A program made the translations under genes and the position numbers. Below, piece after piece: positions 1 to 7,679 of a stretch of DNA of 57,829 nt. The first letter of the stretch is position 1. The number at the start of each line of letters is the position of its first letter. The notes beneath the pieces are model-generated. The model did no database searches and was not told the origin of the DNA. It saw nothing but the letters and a program-made list of their open reading frames with translations. The stretch lies in NCBI GenBank assembly GCA_027315005.1, contig DAHUZT010000018.1, positions 1 to 57,829 of the forward strand, given 5' to 3'. Origin of the DNA: Acidimicrobiaceae bacterium. GTDB lineage: Bacteria; Actinomycetota; Acidimicrobiia; Acidimicrobiales; RAAP-2.

Positions 1-628
1 CGGCCAGCGTCAGAACGCTCCCGAGCACCGGGCCGATGCAGGGTGTCCAGGCGAATGCGAACGCCATTCCCATGATCGGCGGCGCCCAGGCCCCAAGAAG
101 TGACGGCCGCACCACGAAGCGATGCTCCCCGGCCAGAGTCGACGGCAGACCCAGCCCCGCAGCCATTGCCACCAGGACGGAACCGAAGACCACGATGATG
201 ATCCCCGAAACTGTGGTGAGTGCCTGCTGATGGGTCACGAAGAGCCGCCCGAGCGCCGACGCGGACGCTCCCAGCACGGTGAAGACGACGGTGAACCCGG
301 CGATGAAGGCCAGCATGCCCGTAACCAGCCTGCTTCGGGCGGCACCGAGACCGGAAACGGTCGGAGCTCTCGAGCCGTCCACCACCGGTTCCGATCCGGA
401 TCCCACCGCGGGGCCGACCCCGACCAGCTGGTGCCGGGGGTCCTTCGTCGACGGCGTCCGTAGCCCCGACGACAGGGAACCCAGCTCGGCAGCTGACAGG
501 CCGGAGACCATCGACAGGTACCCCGGGACCAACGGGAGCACGCACGGAGACAGGAACGAGAGCATGCCGGCCCCGAAGGCGACGAGCAGCCCGAGCGGAT
601 CGGCCTGCACGGTGGCCGGATCGATCAT
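1..628 (-). CDS. ccdA: CcdA-type cytochrome c biogenesis / thiol-disulfide membrane protein, 3' end cut off
   Basis: This gene runs leftward off the window edge; about 209 residues are visible. CcdA/DsbD-type proteins carry reducing electrons across the membrane to periplasmic or extracytoplasmic thioredoxins, for instance for haem attachment. I see the first conserved cysteine motif, SFLSPCVLPLVPGYLS, near residue 24, and the second, FAWTPCIGPVLGS, near the visible end; these hold the paired redox cysteines. A hydrophilic insert of roughly 45 residues separates the first two membrane segments, longer than in compact CcdA proteins. The start is the ATG at 628. It lies 51 bp downstream of gmd on the same strand, with no recognised functional link. 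Confidence 0.9.
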   Translation of the reverse strand, partial: MIDPATVQADPLGLLVAFGAGMLSFLSPCVLPLVPGYLSMVSGLSAAELGSLSSGLRTPSTKDPRHQLVGVGPAVGSGSEPVVDGSRAPTVSGLGAARSRLVTGMLAFIAGFTVVFTVLGASASALGRLFVTHQQALTTVSGIIIVVFGSVLVAMAAGLGLPSTLAGEHRFVVRPSLLGAWAPPIMGMAFAFAWTPCIGPVLGSVLTLA

Positions 629-679
629 CGGCTGCCGGCCATGGGTGGAGCGGTGCAAACAGTCATCGACCCGCTCACG

Positions 680-1651
680 TCAGCCGAGCCGGCTCTTCAC
701 CAGTGCCATGTCGGCTTCGACCATCATGGCCACCAGTTGGGCAAAATCGACATCCCGCTCCCAGCCGAGGGTCGACTCGGCTTTCGACGGGTCGCCCACC
801 AGGAGGTCGACCTCGGCCGGACGGAGGAAACGATCGTCGATCACCACGTACCGCTCCCAATTGAGCCCGGCGGCAGCAAAGGCCAGCTCGACCAGCTCCT
901 TCACCGAATGGGTCTCTCCGGTGGCAACGACATAGTCGTCGGGCCGGTCCTGGCGGAGCATGAGCCACATCGCCCGGACGTAGTCGGCTGCGTACCCCCA
1001 GTCTCGTTGGGCGTCGAGATTCCCGAGTGCAAGCTTCTCGTCGATTCCGGCCGCTATCCGCGCAACCCCGTGGGTGACCTTCCGGGTCACGAACTCGAGA
1101 CCGCGACGGGGAGATTCGTGGTTGAAGAGGATGCCAGACGATGCATGGAGGTCGTAGCTCTCACGGTAGTTGACGGTGATCCAGTGGCCGTAGACCTTGG
1201 CCACGCCATAAGGACTCCGTGGGTAGAAGGGTGTCGACTCCTGCTGGGGGACCTCCTGCACCTTGCCGAACATCTCCGACGAGCTGGCCTGATAGAAGCG
1301 GATCTCCGGATCCACGATGCGGATGGCATCGAGCATCCTCGTCACTCCGAGGGCCGTCGTCTCACCGGTGAGCACGGGCTGGTTCCATGAGGTCTGCACG
1401 AAGGACTGTGCCGCCAGGTTGTAGACCTCTGCCGGCCGGCTCTCCCGGAGGATGTTGATCATCGACACCTCATCGAGGAGATCTCCAGCCACCAAGGTCA
1501 CCGCGTCCTGGATGTGGGCGATACGCTCGAAGTTGACGGTGCTCGAACGGCGGACCATACCGCACACCTCGTAGCCCTGACCGAGCAGGAATTCGGCCAG
1601 GTACGATCCGTCCTGGCCGGTGATGCCGGTGATCAGTGCACGCTTGGCCAT
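680..1651 (-). CDS. gmd: GDP-mannose 4,6-dehydratase
   Basis: The 323-residue product is a short-chain dehydrogenase of the extended type that converts GDP-mannose to GDP-4-keto-6-deoxymannose, the entry step to GDP-fucose, rhamnose or perosamine for cell-surface glycans. The NADP-binding motif GITGQDG is at residues 9-15. The active-site SSSEMFG is near 123-129, and the catalytic YGVAK has Tyr148 and Lys152. RRSS near 34-37 and the substrate-loop segment FNHESPRRG are typical of Gmd. The ATG at 1651 is preceded by a GAGGAG ribosome-binding site. Length is slightly shorter than the roughly 340-370 of enterobacterial Gmd, as is usual for actinobacterial forms. Confidence 0.95.
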   Translation of the reverse strand: MAKRALITGITGQDGSYLAEFLLGQGYEVCGMVRRSSTVNFERIAHIQDAVTLVAGDLLDEVSMINILRESRPAEVYNLAAQSFVQTSWNQPVLTGETTALGVTRMLDAIRIVDPEIRFYQASSSEMFGKVQEVPQQESTPFYPRSPYGVAKVYGHWITVNYRESYDLHASSGILFNHESPRRGLEFVTRKVTHGVARIAAGIDEKLALGNLDAQRDWGYAADYVRAMWLMLRQDRPDDYVVATGETHSVKELVELAFAAAGLNWERYVVIDDRFLRPAEVDLLVGDPSKAESTLGWERDVDFAQLVAMMVEADMALVKSRLG

Positions 1652-1715
1652 GCGATGGCTCCTCGTCAGTAATTGGCTTCGTCGGTCCGCTTGCGCTGCT
1701 TCGGTAGATCTCGGT

Positions 1716-2573
1716 TCAGCGCGCCTCGAGGTCCACCTGCCAGGAAGGGGGCCTCTTGGCCGCGAATGCGGCGATTCCTTCCGCTGCCTCCGCAGTCTGG
1801 CTGGTGACCGTCAGCATGGCGTGCAGGTACGGAAGTGCCTCGGTGGCCGCGGAGTCGAGCACCGCGTAGAACGACTCGCGTCCCAACTTCATCACCCCCG
1901 GGGGCTTCGTCGCCAGCAGAGAGGCCATTTCGGCCACCGCTGCATCGAGATCGTCGGCGGGCACCACCTTGGTGGTGATGCCGATGCGGTCGGCCTCCGT
2001 CGCATCGACGACCCGGCTCGTAAGCATGAGCTCGAGCGCCTTCTTTGGTGGCATCGATCGAAGCATCGGGACGGTGACCATGTACGGCCAGAGCCCGACA
2101 TTGAGCTCGGGTGCACCGAATCGGGCACGCTCGGAGGCGATGACCATGTCGCAGGCGAGCGCCAGCCCGAATCCACCGGCCATCGCCCAACCCTGTACCC
2201 GAGCGATCGTCGGCTTCCCCAGGTGCCAGAGCTCCTCGAACAGCTCGGCCAGCCAGCCACGAGCGCGATGGTGCGCAGCGTAGCCATCGGCCTCTTCATC
2301 CGAATCGCGGGAGTCCGATGCCACCATGCCGCTCAGGTCTGCGCCGGCACAGAACGCCTGGTCCCCGGCTCCGGTGAGCACGACGACCCGGACGGTGGGA
2401 TCGACCTTGGCACGGGAGACCTCTCGGCGGAGCCCAGCGATCACCTCCCAGGTCAGGGCGTTGCGCCGCTCGGGTCGGTCGATGGTGAGGGTCAGAACGT
2501 ATCCGCGCTGGTGGACGGCGAGTTCGTAGCGCCGGGAGCGGTCCTCGCCGGCACGATCGGGCTCATCGGTCAC
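1716..2573 (-). CDS. Enoyl-CoA hydratase/isomerase family protein
   Basis: The 285-residue crotonase-fold protein probably hydrates or isomerises an enoyl-CoA in fatty-acid or aromatic-acid degradation. Typical features are [11 protein letters not shown] near residue 36, the oxyanion-hole segment [10 protein letters not shown], and the helix [17 protein letters not shown]. The usual position of the second catalytic Glu falls in [13 protein letters not shown], where a Glu is present. The substrate is not deducible. The GTG start at 2573 is supported by a TAGCGT -10 element 6 bp upstream, so the mRNA is probably leaderless. The 71-bp gap to the divergent glycosyltransferase holds both promoters. 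Confidence 0.9.
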   Translation of the reverse strand: MTDEPDRAGEDRSRRYELAVHQRGYVLTLTIDRPERRNALTWEVIAGLRREVSRAKVDPTVRVVVLTGAGDQAFCAGADLSGMVASDSRDSDEEADGYAAHHRARGWLAELFEELWHLGKPTIARVQGWAMAGGFGLALACDMVIASERARFGAPELNVGLWPYMVTVPMLRSMPPKKALELMLTSRVVDATEADRIGITTKVVPADDLDAAVAEMASLLATKPPGVMKLGRESFYAVLDSAATEALPYLHAMLTVTSQTAEAAEGIAAFAAKRPPSWQVDLEAR

Positions 2574-2579
2574 GGGACG

Positions 2580-2585
2580 ACGCTA
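2580..2585 (-). promoter_or_regulatory. -10 element, leaderless enoyl-CoA hydratase gene
   Basis: Read on the minus strand this is TAGCGT, fitting the actinobacterial housekeeping -10 pattern TANNNT. Exactly 6 bp separate it from the GTG start at 2573, placing the transcription start at or within a base or two of the start codon. Confidence 0.55.
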
Positions 2586-2631
2586 TCGCCACCGGGGACA
2601 CCGTGGTGCCGAGACCACGGATATCAACGGG

Positions 2632-2637
2632 TACGGT
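2632..2637 (+). promoter_or_regulatory. -10 element, candidate leaderless glycosyltransferase gene
   Basis: TACGGT lies 6 bp before the ATC at 2644. The spacing matches the other leaderless genes in this window and is the main reason for proposing an ATC start for the glycosyltransferase. Confidence 0.45.
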
Positions 2638-2643
2638 GTCGTC

Positions 2644-3771
2644 ATCCCGACCGCCGCCCTGCTCTCGTTCCGTCTCGGTGGCACTGACGGCGTGGCCGTC
2701 GAAGCCGCCAAATGGCGGGACGCGCTGGGTCGCCTCGGCTACGCCACCGTCACCATCGCCGGTCGCGGACCGGTGGATCGGCTGCTCCCCGGGCTTGCCA
2801 TGGGCGCCCCCGAACCCCCTACCGACAGGGAATTGCAAGATGAACTGGTCGATGCCGATCTGGTGGTCGTGGAGAACCTCTGCTCGCTGCCCCTCAACGT
2901 GGCGGCGGCCGCGGCGGTCGCGAGAGTGCTGGTCGGCCGGCCTGCGATCCTCCACCACCACGATCTACCCTGGCAACGACCCGAATTTCTGGAGCATCCG
3001 CCTCCACCGACCGACCGTTGCTGGTCCCACGTCACCATCAACGAGCTGAGCCGACGCCAGCTGGCCGCTCGCGAGATCGCGGCCACCACGGTCTACAACT
3101 CGTTCCCCACCAAGTCGTGCACGGCGGGTTCGAGAGCGGATCAACCGTCGACCGCGGGGGATTCACCGGGGAGAGCCGGCACTCGTAGCCGCTCGCCATC
3201 GGTTCGAACCGATGGCCGTGGGGACCGCCGGAGGCTGGTTCGTGCTGCTCTCGGAGTGGGGCACGACTGCTGCCTGGTGTTGCAACCGACCCGGGCCATC
3301 CCCCGGAAGAACGTGGCGGGAGGCGTGGCCGCCGCAGTCGAACTGGACGCTACGTACTGGCTGCTCGGTCCGCCAGAGGACGGTTACGAGGCCGAGCTCC
3401 GCACGATCGTGGCCGAGGCTTCCTGCCCAGTCGTCCTCGGGCCGCCGCCCGATGTCCCGGGGTTCACCGTACGGGATGCCTACGCCGCCTGCGATGTCGT
3501 GACGCTCCCATCGACCTGGGAGGGGTTCGGCAATCCGTCGGTCGAATCCGCGGTATACCGCCGTCCATTGATCGTCGGGCCGTACCCGGTGGCGGCAGAA
3601 CTGGCCTCGTTCGGGTTCGAGTGGTTCCACCTCGACGAGGTCGCCCGGCTGAGAGAGTGGCGGAAGCACGCCGACGGGGGACTGCTCGACCGGAACGAGT
3701 CGGTGGCCGATACCCACTTCTCCATCGGCGATCTCCCCGGTCGCCTGGCAGCCGTTCTGCCCGAACGGTGA
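2644..3771 (+). CDS. GT4-like glycosyltransferase with probable non-canonical ATC start
   Basis: The product resembles GT-B fold glycosyltransferases acting on cell-envelope or soluble glycans; donor and acceptor are unknown. The C-terminal half is typical: LVLQPTRAIPRKNVAGG starts the nucleotide-binding domain, followed by YWLLGPPEDGY, DVVTLPSTWEGFGNPSVES (the EX7E-like region) and a short tail. The N-terminal LGGTDGVAVEAAKW motif of this family begins upstream of the first canonical start (GTG 2692). No ATG, GTG or TTG occurs in frame above it. An ATC at 2644 sits 6 bp after TACGGT, so a leaderless ATC start is proposed (375 aa). Residues around 150-195 look poorly conserved and might hide a local frame problem. 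Confidence 0.75.
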   Translation: MPTAALLSFRLGGTDGVAVEAAKWRDALGRLGYATVTIAGRGPVDRLLPGLAMGAPEPPTDRELQDELVDADLVVVENLCSLPLNVAAAAAVARVLVGRPAILHHHDLPWQRPEFLEHPPPPTDRCWSHVTINELSRRQLAAREIAATTVYNSFPTKSCTAGSRADQPSTAGDSPGRAGTRSRSPSVRTDGRGDRRRLVRAALGVGHDCCLVLQPTRAIPRKNVAGGVAAAVELDATYWLLGPPEDGYEAELRTIVAEASCPVVLGPPPDVPGFTVRDAYAACDVVTLPSTWEGFGNPSVESAVYRRPLIVGPYPVAAELASFGFEWFHLDEVARLREWRKHADGGLLDRNESVADTHFSIGDLPGRLAAVLPER

Positions 3772-3831
3772 GAATGCCCGGCTCCCGGTGGGGTCGGCAT
3801 GGATCGACCCGATCCCGCCGGTTGTCCCCGC

Positions 3832-3837
3832 TACCAT
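3832..3837 (+). promoter_or_regulatory. -10 element, leaderless tetR gene
   Basis: TACCAT is 7 bp before the ATG at 3845. This spacing favours the ATG at 3845 over the in-frame ATG at 3836, which lies inside the element itself. Confidence 0.5.
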
Positions 3838-3844
3838 GGATACC

Positions 3845-4519
3845 ATGACGGGCGGCGCCGGTATCGACACCGGTCCCGGCCGTGCGGCGGAGACGACGGA
3901 CGCGACCACCAACGGCCGCCGACTGACCGCAGAGGCCCGGCGGCGACAGCTCTTCGAGGTAGCGCTCGGCCTGTTCGCCGAGCACGGCTACGCCGCCACC
4001 ACGATGGACGACATCGCAGAACAGGCCGGGGTCACCAAACCTCTCGTCTACCAACACTTCGAATCCAAGCGTGCCCTGTACCTCGAGCTCATGGACGTGT
4101 TCTCCACCGCCCTCGTTTCCGACATCGTGAAGGCGACGGCCGATGCCGAAGGACCCCGCCAACAGGTCGAACGCGGGTTCGCCGCCTACTTCGACCTCAT
4201 GGTCGGAAACCAATCGGCCTTCCGGCTGCTCTATGGCCGGGACGCACCGGACGATCCTGAGTTGGGTGCCGCCCTGGCCCGAGTCGAGGACGCAATGGCC
4301 CAGGCCATCGACCCTCTGATCGACGCCGGGCTCGAGCCCGAGCACCGGCTACTGCTGGCCCACGCCGTCGTGGGGATGGCCGAAGCAGTCAGCCGGCACT
4401 GGTTGCAAGCCCGTCGCTTGGAGGTACCGAACGGTTCGGAGCGCAAGGAGGCCGACGGGCTCGCCATCCGGTTGGCCGACTTTGCCTGGGGCGGGCTCCG
4501 TCAGGTGCACCGGATCTGA
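3845..4519 (+). CDS. TetR/AcrR family transcriptional regulator
   Basis: A 224-residue one-component regulator. After about 25 flexible residues the DNA-binding domain runs RRRQLFEVALGLFAEHGY, then the helix-turn-helix MDDIAEQAGVTKPLVYQHF; the remaining helices form a ligand-binding dimer domain. It lies alone between the glycosyltransferase, 70 bp upstream on the same strand, and the convergent anti-sigma gene, with only 17 bp between stop codons, so its target is not evident. The start at 3845 is chosen because TACCAT lies 7 bp upstream with no ribosome-binding site. Ligand unknown. Confidence 0.88.
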   Translation: MTGGAGIDTGPGRAAETTDATTNGRRLTAEARRRQLFEVALGLFAEHGYAATTMDDIAEQAGVTKPLVYQHFESKRALYLELMDVFSTALVSDIVKATADAEGPRQQVERGFAAYFDLMVGNQSAFRLLYGRDAPDDPELGAALARVEDAMAQAIDPLIDAGLEPEHRLLLAHAVVGMAEAVSRHWLQARRLEVPNGSERKEADGLAIRLADFAWGGLRQVHRI

Positions 4520-4536
4520 TCGTCAGACATCGACGA

Positions 4537-5475
4537 TCAGGCGGGCACCTGTCCGGCGACCACCGGCCGGTTGACCGACTGCACGACCCCTCCCGAGCGC
4601 TCGTTGGTGATGGCGAAGGCCGAAACGGTGTGGACGCCTCCCACGCTGAAGGGTACGACCGTCGGATGGCGCCCCAGCAGGCCGAGCGAGATCGTCTTCT
4701 GATCGATCACACCCCAGAGCTGGTACGTCCGGCCGGCCGGCAGCGGCGTCAGATGCTCCGACACGACGAACCCGGTCCCGGTGCTGGTGAGCACGACCAG
4801 CACTTTGCTGATCGGGTTCGATCCAGTGGCGCCGACGGCTGACGTCAGCTGCACCTTCGCCGACGACGGCAGGGCCATGGCCGCCTGCTCGGCCGCGTTG
4901 AGCAACGGCATGGTCGGACCGACCGCATTCGGGTGATCCGAATGGACCGACCGAACCCCGAAGGCGATGGCCACGACGGCGGCGGCGGCCACCCCCACGG
5001 CCGCCACCCAGTGACCCAACCGGTGGCGCCGACGGGCAGCCAGGTCGACCGGCGGATTCAAGCCTCCGTCACTTCCCGTGCCAAGACGGCTCCCCCCGCG
5101 ACGGGAGGCGCTGTCACGAGAAATCGAATGGTGACCGGTGTCCTCCATATCGGCGCTCATATCGACTGCGCCGGTTCGTCCTTCCTCACCGGTGCCGAGA
5201 CGCTCGGCCAGACGACGCCAGGGCGGGGGGGCGTCCGCCTCCAGGCGGGCCGCAATTCCCTCCCACACCTGTGGAGGTGCTTCACCTCCGGAGTTGGCCA
5301 GGAGAGCGGCTACCTCATGATGGCCGGCGACCTCGAGCGCGCACCGAACACAACCCTCCAGGTGCCGCCCGACAAGGCTGGCCGCTTCGGGGTCACAGGC
5401 GTCGAGGGCATACACGCCGAGCAGCGATTCGATCTCCTCATGCTCGTTTCGGCTCAATGCCTCGCCGTCGTTCAT
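4537..5475 (-). CDS. Anti-sigma factor, RskA-like with zinc-anti-sigma domain
   Basis: The 312-residue single-pass membrane protein should bind and inhibit the sigma factor encoded just upstream. The N-terminal zinc-anti-sigma motif is His38-x3-Cys42-x2-Cys45 (GRHLEGCVRC). A long polar linker follows, then one membrane helix around residues 154-175 (WVAAVGVAAAAVVAIAFGV), then an extracytoplasmic domain resembling the RskA C-terminal fold with TYQLWGVID and FAITNERSGG. In characterised relatives, regulated intramembrane proteolysis releases the sigma factor. Its ATG overlaps the sigma stop codon as ATGA, indicating translational coupling. Confidence 0.9.
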   Translation of the reverse strand: MNDGEALSRNEHEEIESLLGVYALDACDPEAASLVGRHLEGCVRCALEVAGHHEVAALLANSGGEAPPQVWEGIAARLEADAPPPWRRLAERLGTGEEGRTGAVDMSADMEDTGHHSISRDSASRRGGSRLGTGSDGGLNPPVDLAARRRHRLGHWVAAVGVAAAAVVAIAFGVRSVHSDHPNAVGPTMPLLNAAEQAAMALPSSAKVQLTSAVGATGSNPISKVLVVLTSTGTGFVVSEHLTPLPAGRTYQLWGVIDQKTISLGLLGRHPTVVPFSVGGVHTVSAFAITNERSGGVVQSVNRPVVAGQVPA

Positions 5476-6056
5476 CGTTCCGCTCCTGCAGGCTCAACGC
5501 CCCGTCGGGCCAGATCCGCCCGGAGACGGCTCAGACCGGTTCGGATGCGGCTCTTCACCGTTCCCTCCGGCTCGTGCAACACCTGCGCGACCTCCCGGTA
5601 AGTCTGACCTCCGAAGTAGGCCAGTTCGATGGGCCGGCGCAGGTCGTCGGGCAGAGCGCGGAGCGCTTCTTGTACGAACTCGGCGACCGCTAGGTCCCAC
5701 ACTTCACGGTCGATGTCGTATCCCGCCGTCGCCGTCTCGAGTGAGATCCGGCCTTCCCGCTTACGACGGGCCTCCTCGGAGCGGACGAAATCGACAGATT
5801 TCCCGTGCGTGCAGGTGAGGAGGAAGGAGCGAAGCGTGCCCCGTTGTGCGTCGAACTTCTCCGGATGGTTCCACAGATCGAAGAACACCTCTTGGGTGAT
5901 CTCCTCGGCCGGAGGCTCACTCCGCAAAATGCGCCGGGAGAGCGCGTGGACCGCCCCACCGTGCCTGCGGTAGACCTCGGCCAGCGCCTGCTGCTGCCAG
6001 CGTCCGATCGCGACCACCAGGCTGGCATCGCTCTGCTGCTCCAATTCCACCGTCAC
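5472..6056 (-). CDS. ECF RNA polymerase sigma factor, SigK-like
   Basis: The 194-residue extracytoplasmic-function sigma factor has region 2 at about residues 20-95 (EITQEVFFDLWNHPEKFD is the core-binding/-10 segment) and region 4 at about 125-183 (TYREVAQVLHEPEGTVKSR, helix-turn-helix for the -35). Pairing with an RskA-like anti-sigma places it near SigK. The GTG start at 6056 is 7 bp after CCGAAT of a SigK-like promoter on the same strand, implying positive autoregulation from a leaderless mRNA. The cupredoxin/ferritin operon on the other strand carries the matching promoter and is the obvious target. Confidence 0.93.
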   Translation of the reverse strand: MTVELEQQSDASLVVAIGRWQQQALAEVYRRHGGAVHALSRRILRSEPPAEEITQEVFFDLWNHPEKFDAQRGTLRSFLLTCTHGKSVDFVRSEEARRKREGRISLETATAGYDIDREVWDLAVAEFVQEALRALPDDLRRPIELAYFGGQTYREVAQVLHEPEGTVKSRIRTGLSRLRADLARRGVEPAGAER

Positions 6057-6063
6057 CCACCCT

Positions 6064-6090
6064 ATTCGGAATCGTGAGGACTCTGGATGG
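6064..6090 (-). promoter_or_regulatory. SigK-like promoter of the sigma/anti-sigma operon
   Basis: On the minus strand the -35-like CCATCC (6090-6085) is followed by 15 bp and the -10-like CCGAAT (6069-6064). The hexamers equal the Mycobacterium tuberculosis SigK consensus as I recall it, where the spacer is about 15-17 bp. Seven bases separate CCGAAT from the GTG start at 6056. Confidence 0.72.
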
Positions 6091-6204
6091 ATCGATGACC
6101 GAGATCACGGGGCGGCACACTCCGGGACCCGGTGACCGTGGATCGTCGACGTGATGAAACCGCTCGCGGGACTCAACTGCTCTCCGGCGCCCGGAGTGTT
6201 TCTG

Positions 6205-6231
6205 TCATCCGGCATCGCGATGGCTCCGAAT
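6205..6231 (+). promoter_or_regulatory. SigK-like promoter of the cupredoxin/ferritin operon
   Basis: TCATCC (6205-6210), a 15-bp spacer and CCGAAT (6226-6231) repeat the layout of the divergent sigma promoter with a single mismatch. The ATG at 6238 follows after 6 bp. The longer in-frame reading from 6151 would begin upstream of this promoter and is therefore rejected as the start. Confidence 0.72.
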
Positions 6232-6237
6232 AGCCAC

Positions 6238-6681
6238 ATGATGAGCTACCCCCCCGATAACGCGCACCGAACCGGCCACACCGGCGAGCAACCTGGCAGG
6301 AAAGCCGCCAAGGCACCGTTCCGTGCCGCTCGACGTTCGATTGCCGTCGCGCTCGTCGTCGGGGTGGCGGTCGTGTCGAGCGCGTGCTCGTCGAGCACGG
6401 GTGCTTCCACGAAGTCAGCGTCGTCGTCGACCAAGTCGACCATCACCATCCACAACTTCGCCTACTCGCCGGATCGGGTCACCGTCGCACCGGGTGCCAC
6501 GGTCACGGTGGCCAATCATGACCAGTCGATCCACACGGTGACCTCCACCACCGGGAAGTTCAACACCAATTACATCCCTGCGGGACATACCGTCACCTTC
6601 ACAGCACCGAAGGCCCCCGGCTCGTACCCGTTCTTCTGCATGATCCATCAGTACATGACCGGAACGCTCGTCGTCTCGTGA
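6238..6681 (+). CDS. Exported cupredoxin (plastocyanin-like) lipoprotein
   Basis: The 147-residue protein has a basic N-region, a hydrophobic stretch and the lipobox VVSSAC, so it is probably a membrane-anchored extracytoplasmic lipoprotein. The mature domain is a small blue-copper fold: TITIHNFAYSPDRVTVAPG, then the first copper ligand His in DQSIHTVTS, then Cys, His and Met in FFCMIHQYMTG. It should shuttle single electrons or bind copper. The ATG ATG at 6238/6241 is set by the SigK-like promoter ending at 6231. The first gene of a three-gene unit, it is followed by two ferritin-like proteins, suggesting a shared iron/copper redox role. Confidence 0.9.
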   Translation: MMSYPPDNAHRTGHTGEQPGRKAAKAPFRAARRSIAVALVVGVAVVSSACSSSTGASTKSASSSTKSTITIHNFAYSPDRVTVAPGATVTVANHDQSIHTVTSTTGKFNTNYIPAGHTVTFTAPKAPGSYPFFCMIHQYMTGTLVVS

Positions 6682-6729
6682 CCTGACCGGCCGACAACCG
6701 CCTCGAAACACCGAACGACCGCAGTAGCT

Positions 6730-6766
6730 CACAGCAACCCACAGCAATCCCAACCCACAGCAATCC
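6730..6766 (+). repeat. Three short direct repeats before a ribosome-binding site
   Basis: CACAGCAACC (6730) is followed by two copies of CACAGCAATCC (6740 and 6756). They fill the 98-bp leader between the cupredoxin and ferritin-like genes, just before AAGGAG. They could be an RNA-level control site or simple slippage; function is unknown. Confidence 0.6.
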
Positions 6767-6779
6767 AAGGAGACCAATC

Positions 6780-7679
6780 ATGTTCGGACGTAGGCAGGGA
6801 TACCGGGAGGGAGCTGCTCCTCCCATCGGCATCGATCCAGGGGCCATGGACCAGCTCATCGAGCAGTCCCACGACATCCACAGTGACGCGATGGTCACCA
6901 CGACCGTCGCTCTCGACGAGCTCGTCGAGACCGGCCTCGAAGCCAGGGCCCATGGCGACATCGAGGAGGACGAGTCACGCCAGGTGGCCGAAGAGCGATC
7001 ACGATTGATCGGTGCCGCGACGTTCGGGGGTGGCCTGCTGGCCGCTGCCGGAGTGGCTGCGGCATTCGAGACGCTGACCGCCTCACCCGCCTTCGCCGCC
7101 TCTCCGACCGACATCCAGATTCTCCAGACGGCGTCTTCGATCGAAGTGCTCGCCGTCTCGACCTACAAGACCGCACTGACCCTCCCCTTCATCGGCGGAT
7201 CGTCGGCGAACCCGGTGGTGAAGACCTTCGCAACCACCACCATGGACCAGCACCAACAGCACCTTCAGGCCTTCAACGCGGCGATCACCGGTCTCGGGGG
7301 CCAGACCCAGACCAATCCGGACCCGGTGCTCGCCAAAGTGGTCCAGGCGGCCCTACCCGGACTGACCGGTCCCGGTCCGGTCGTCGCCCTCGCCCTCGAG
7401 CTCGAACAGGGGGCGGCCGAGACCTACGTCGCTGATGTGGCCGTTCTGTCCGACGCCAACGCCAAGAAGGTCACCGCCTCGATCATGGGGGTAGAGGCCC
7501 AGCACGCGTCGGTGCTTCTTGCGGTGCAGGCCCTGCTCAATGCCGGCGCACCCCAACTCATCACCCTCGCCCCGGGCAACCTGGCCAATCTCCCGGCAGC
7601 CGCCGGCTCGGTCGGTTTCCCGCAGGCGTTCTACCCCACCAACCAGGCCCGCCCATCGACTGAAGGAGCCCGCTCATGA
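6780..7679 (+). CDS. Exported ferritin-like domain protein 1
   Basis: The 299-residue protein has a long acidic/histidine-containing N-terminal extension (about 72 residues, including SHDIHSDAM and LDELVE), then a hydrophobic segment ending ASPAFA|A near residue 107 like a signal peptide. The mature part matches the ferritin-like family typed as Ferritin_2: repeated helices with Glu/His such as SSIEVLAVSTY, MDQHQQHLQAF, LALELEQGAAETY and GVEAQHASVL, suitable for a di-iron site. An AAGGAG site precedes the ATG. It overlaps the next gene by ATGA. Metal binding or ferroxidase activity is inferred, not shown. Confidence 0.85.
   Translation: MFGRRQGYREGAAPPIGIDPGAMDQLIEQSHDIHSDAMVTTTVALDELVETGLEARAHGDIEEDESRQVAEERSRLIGAATFGGGLLAAAGVAAAFETLTASPAFAASPTDIQILQTASSIEVLAVSTYKTALTLPFIGGSSANPVVKTFATTTMDQHQQHLQAFNAAITGLGGQTQTNPDPVLAKVVQAALPGLTGPGPVVALALELEQGAAETYVADVAVLSDANAKKVTASIMGVEAQHASVLLAVQALLNAGAPQLITLAPGNLANLPAAAGSVGFPQAFYPTNQARPSTEGARS

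Noticed and set aside
3120-3240. Possible frameshift pair in the middle of the glycosyltransferase gene
   Set aside because: The segment is poorly conserved, but neither alternative frame gives a better family match, and the reading frame is open throughout.
6151-6237. Upstream extension of the cupredoxin frame
   Set aside because: It would include the SigK-like promoter and encodes no signal or conserved residues; ATG 6238 fits the leaderless position.
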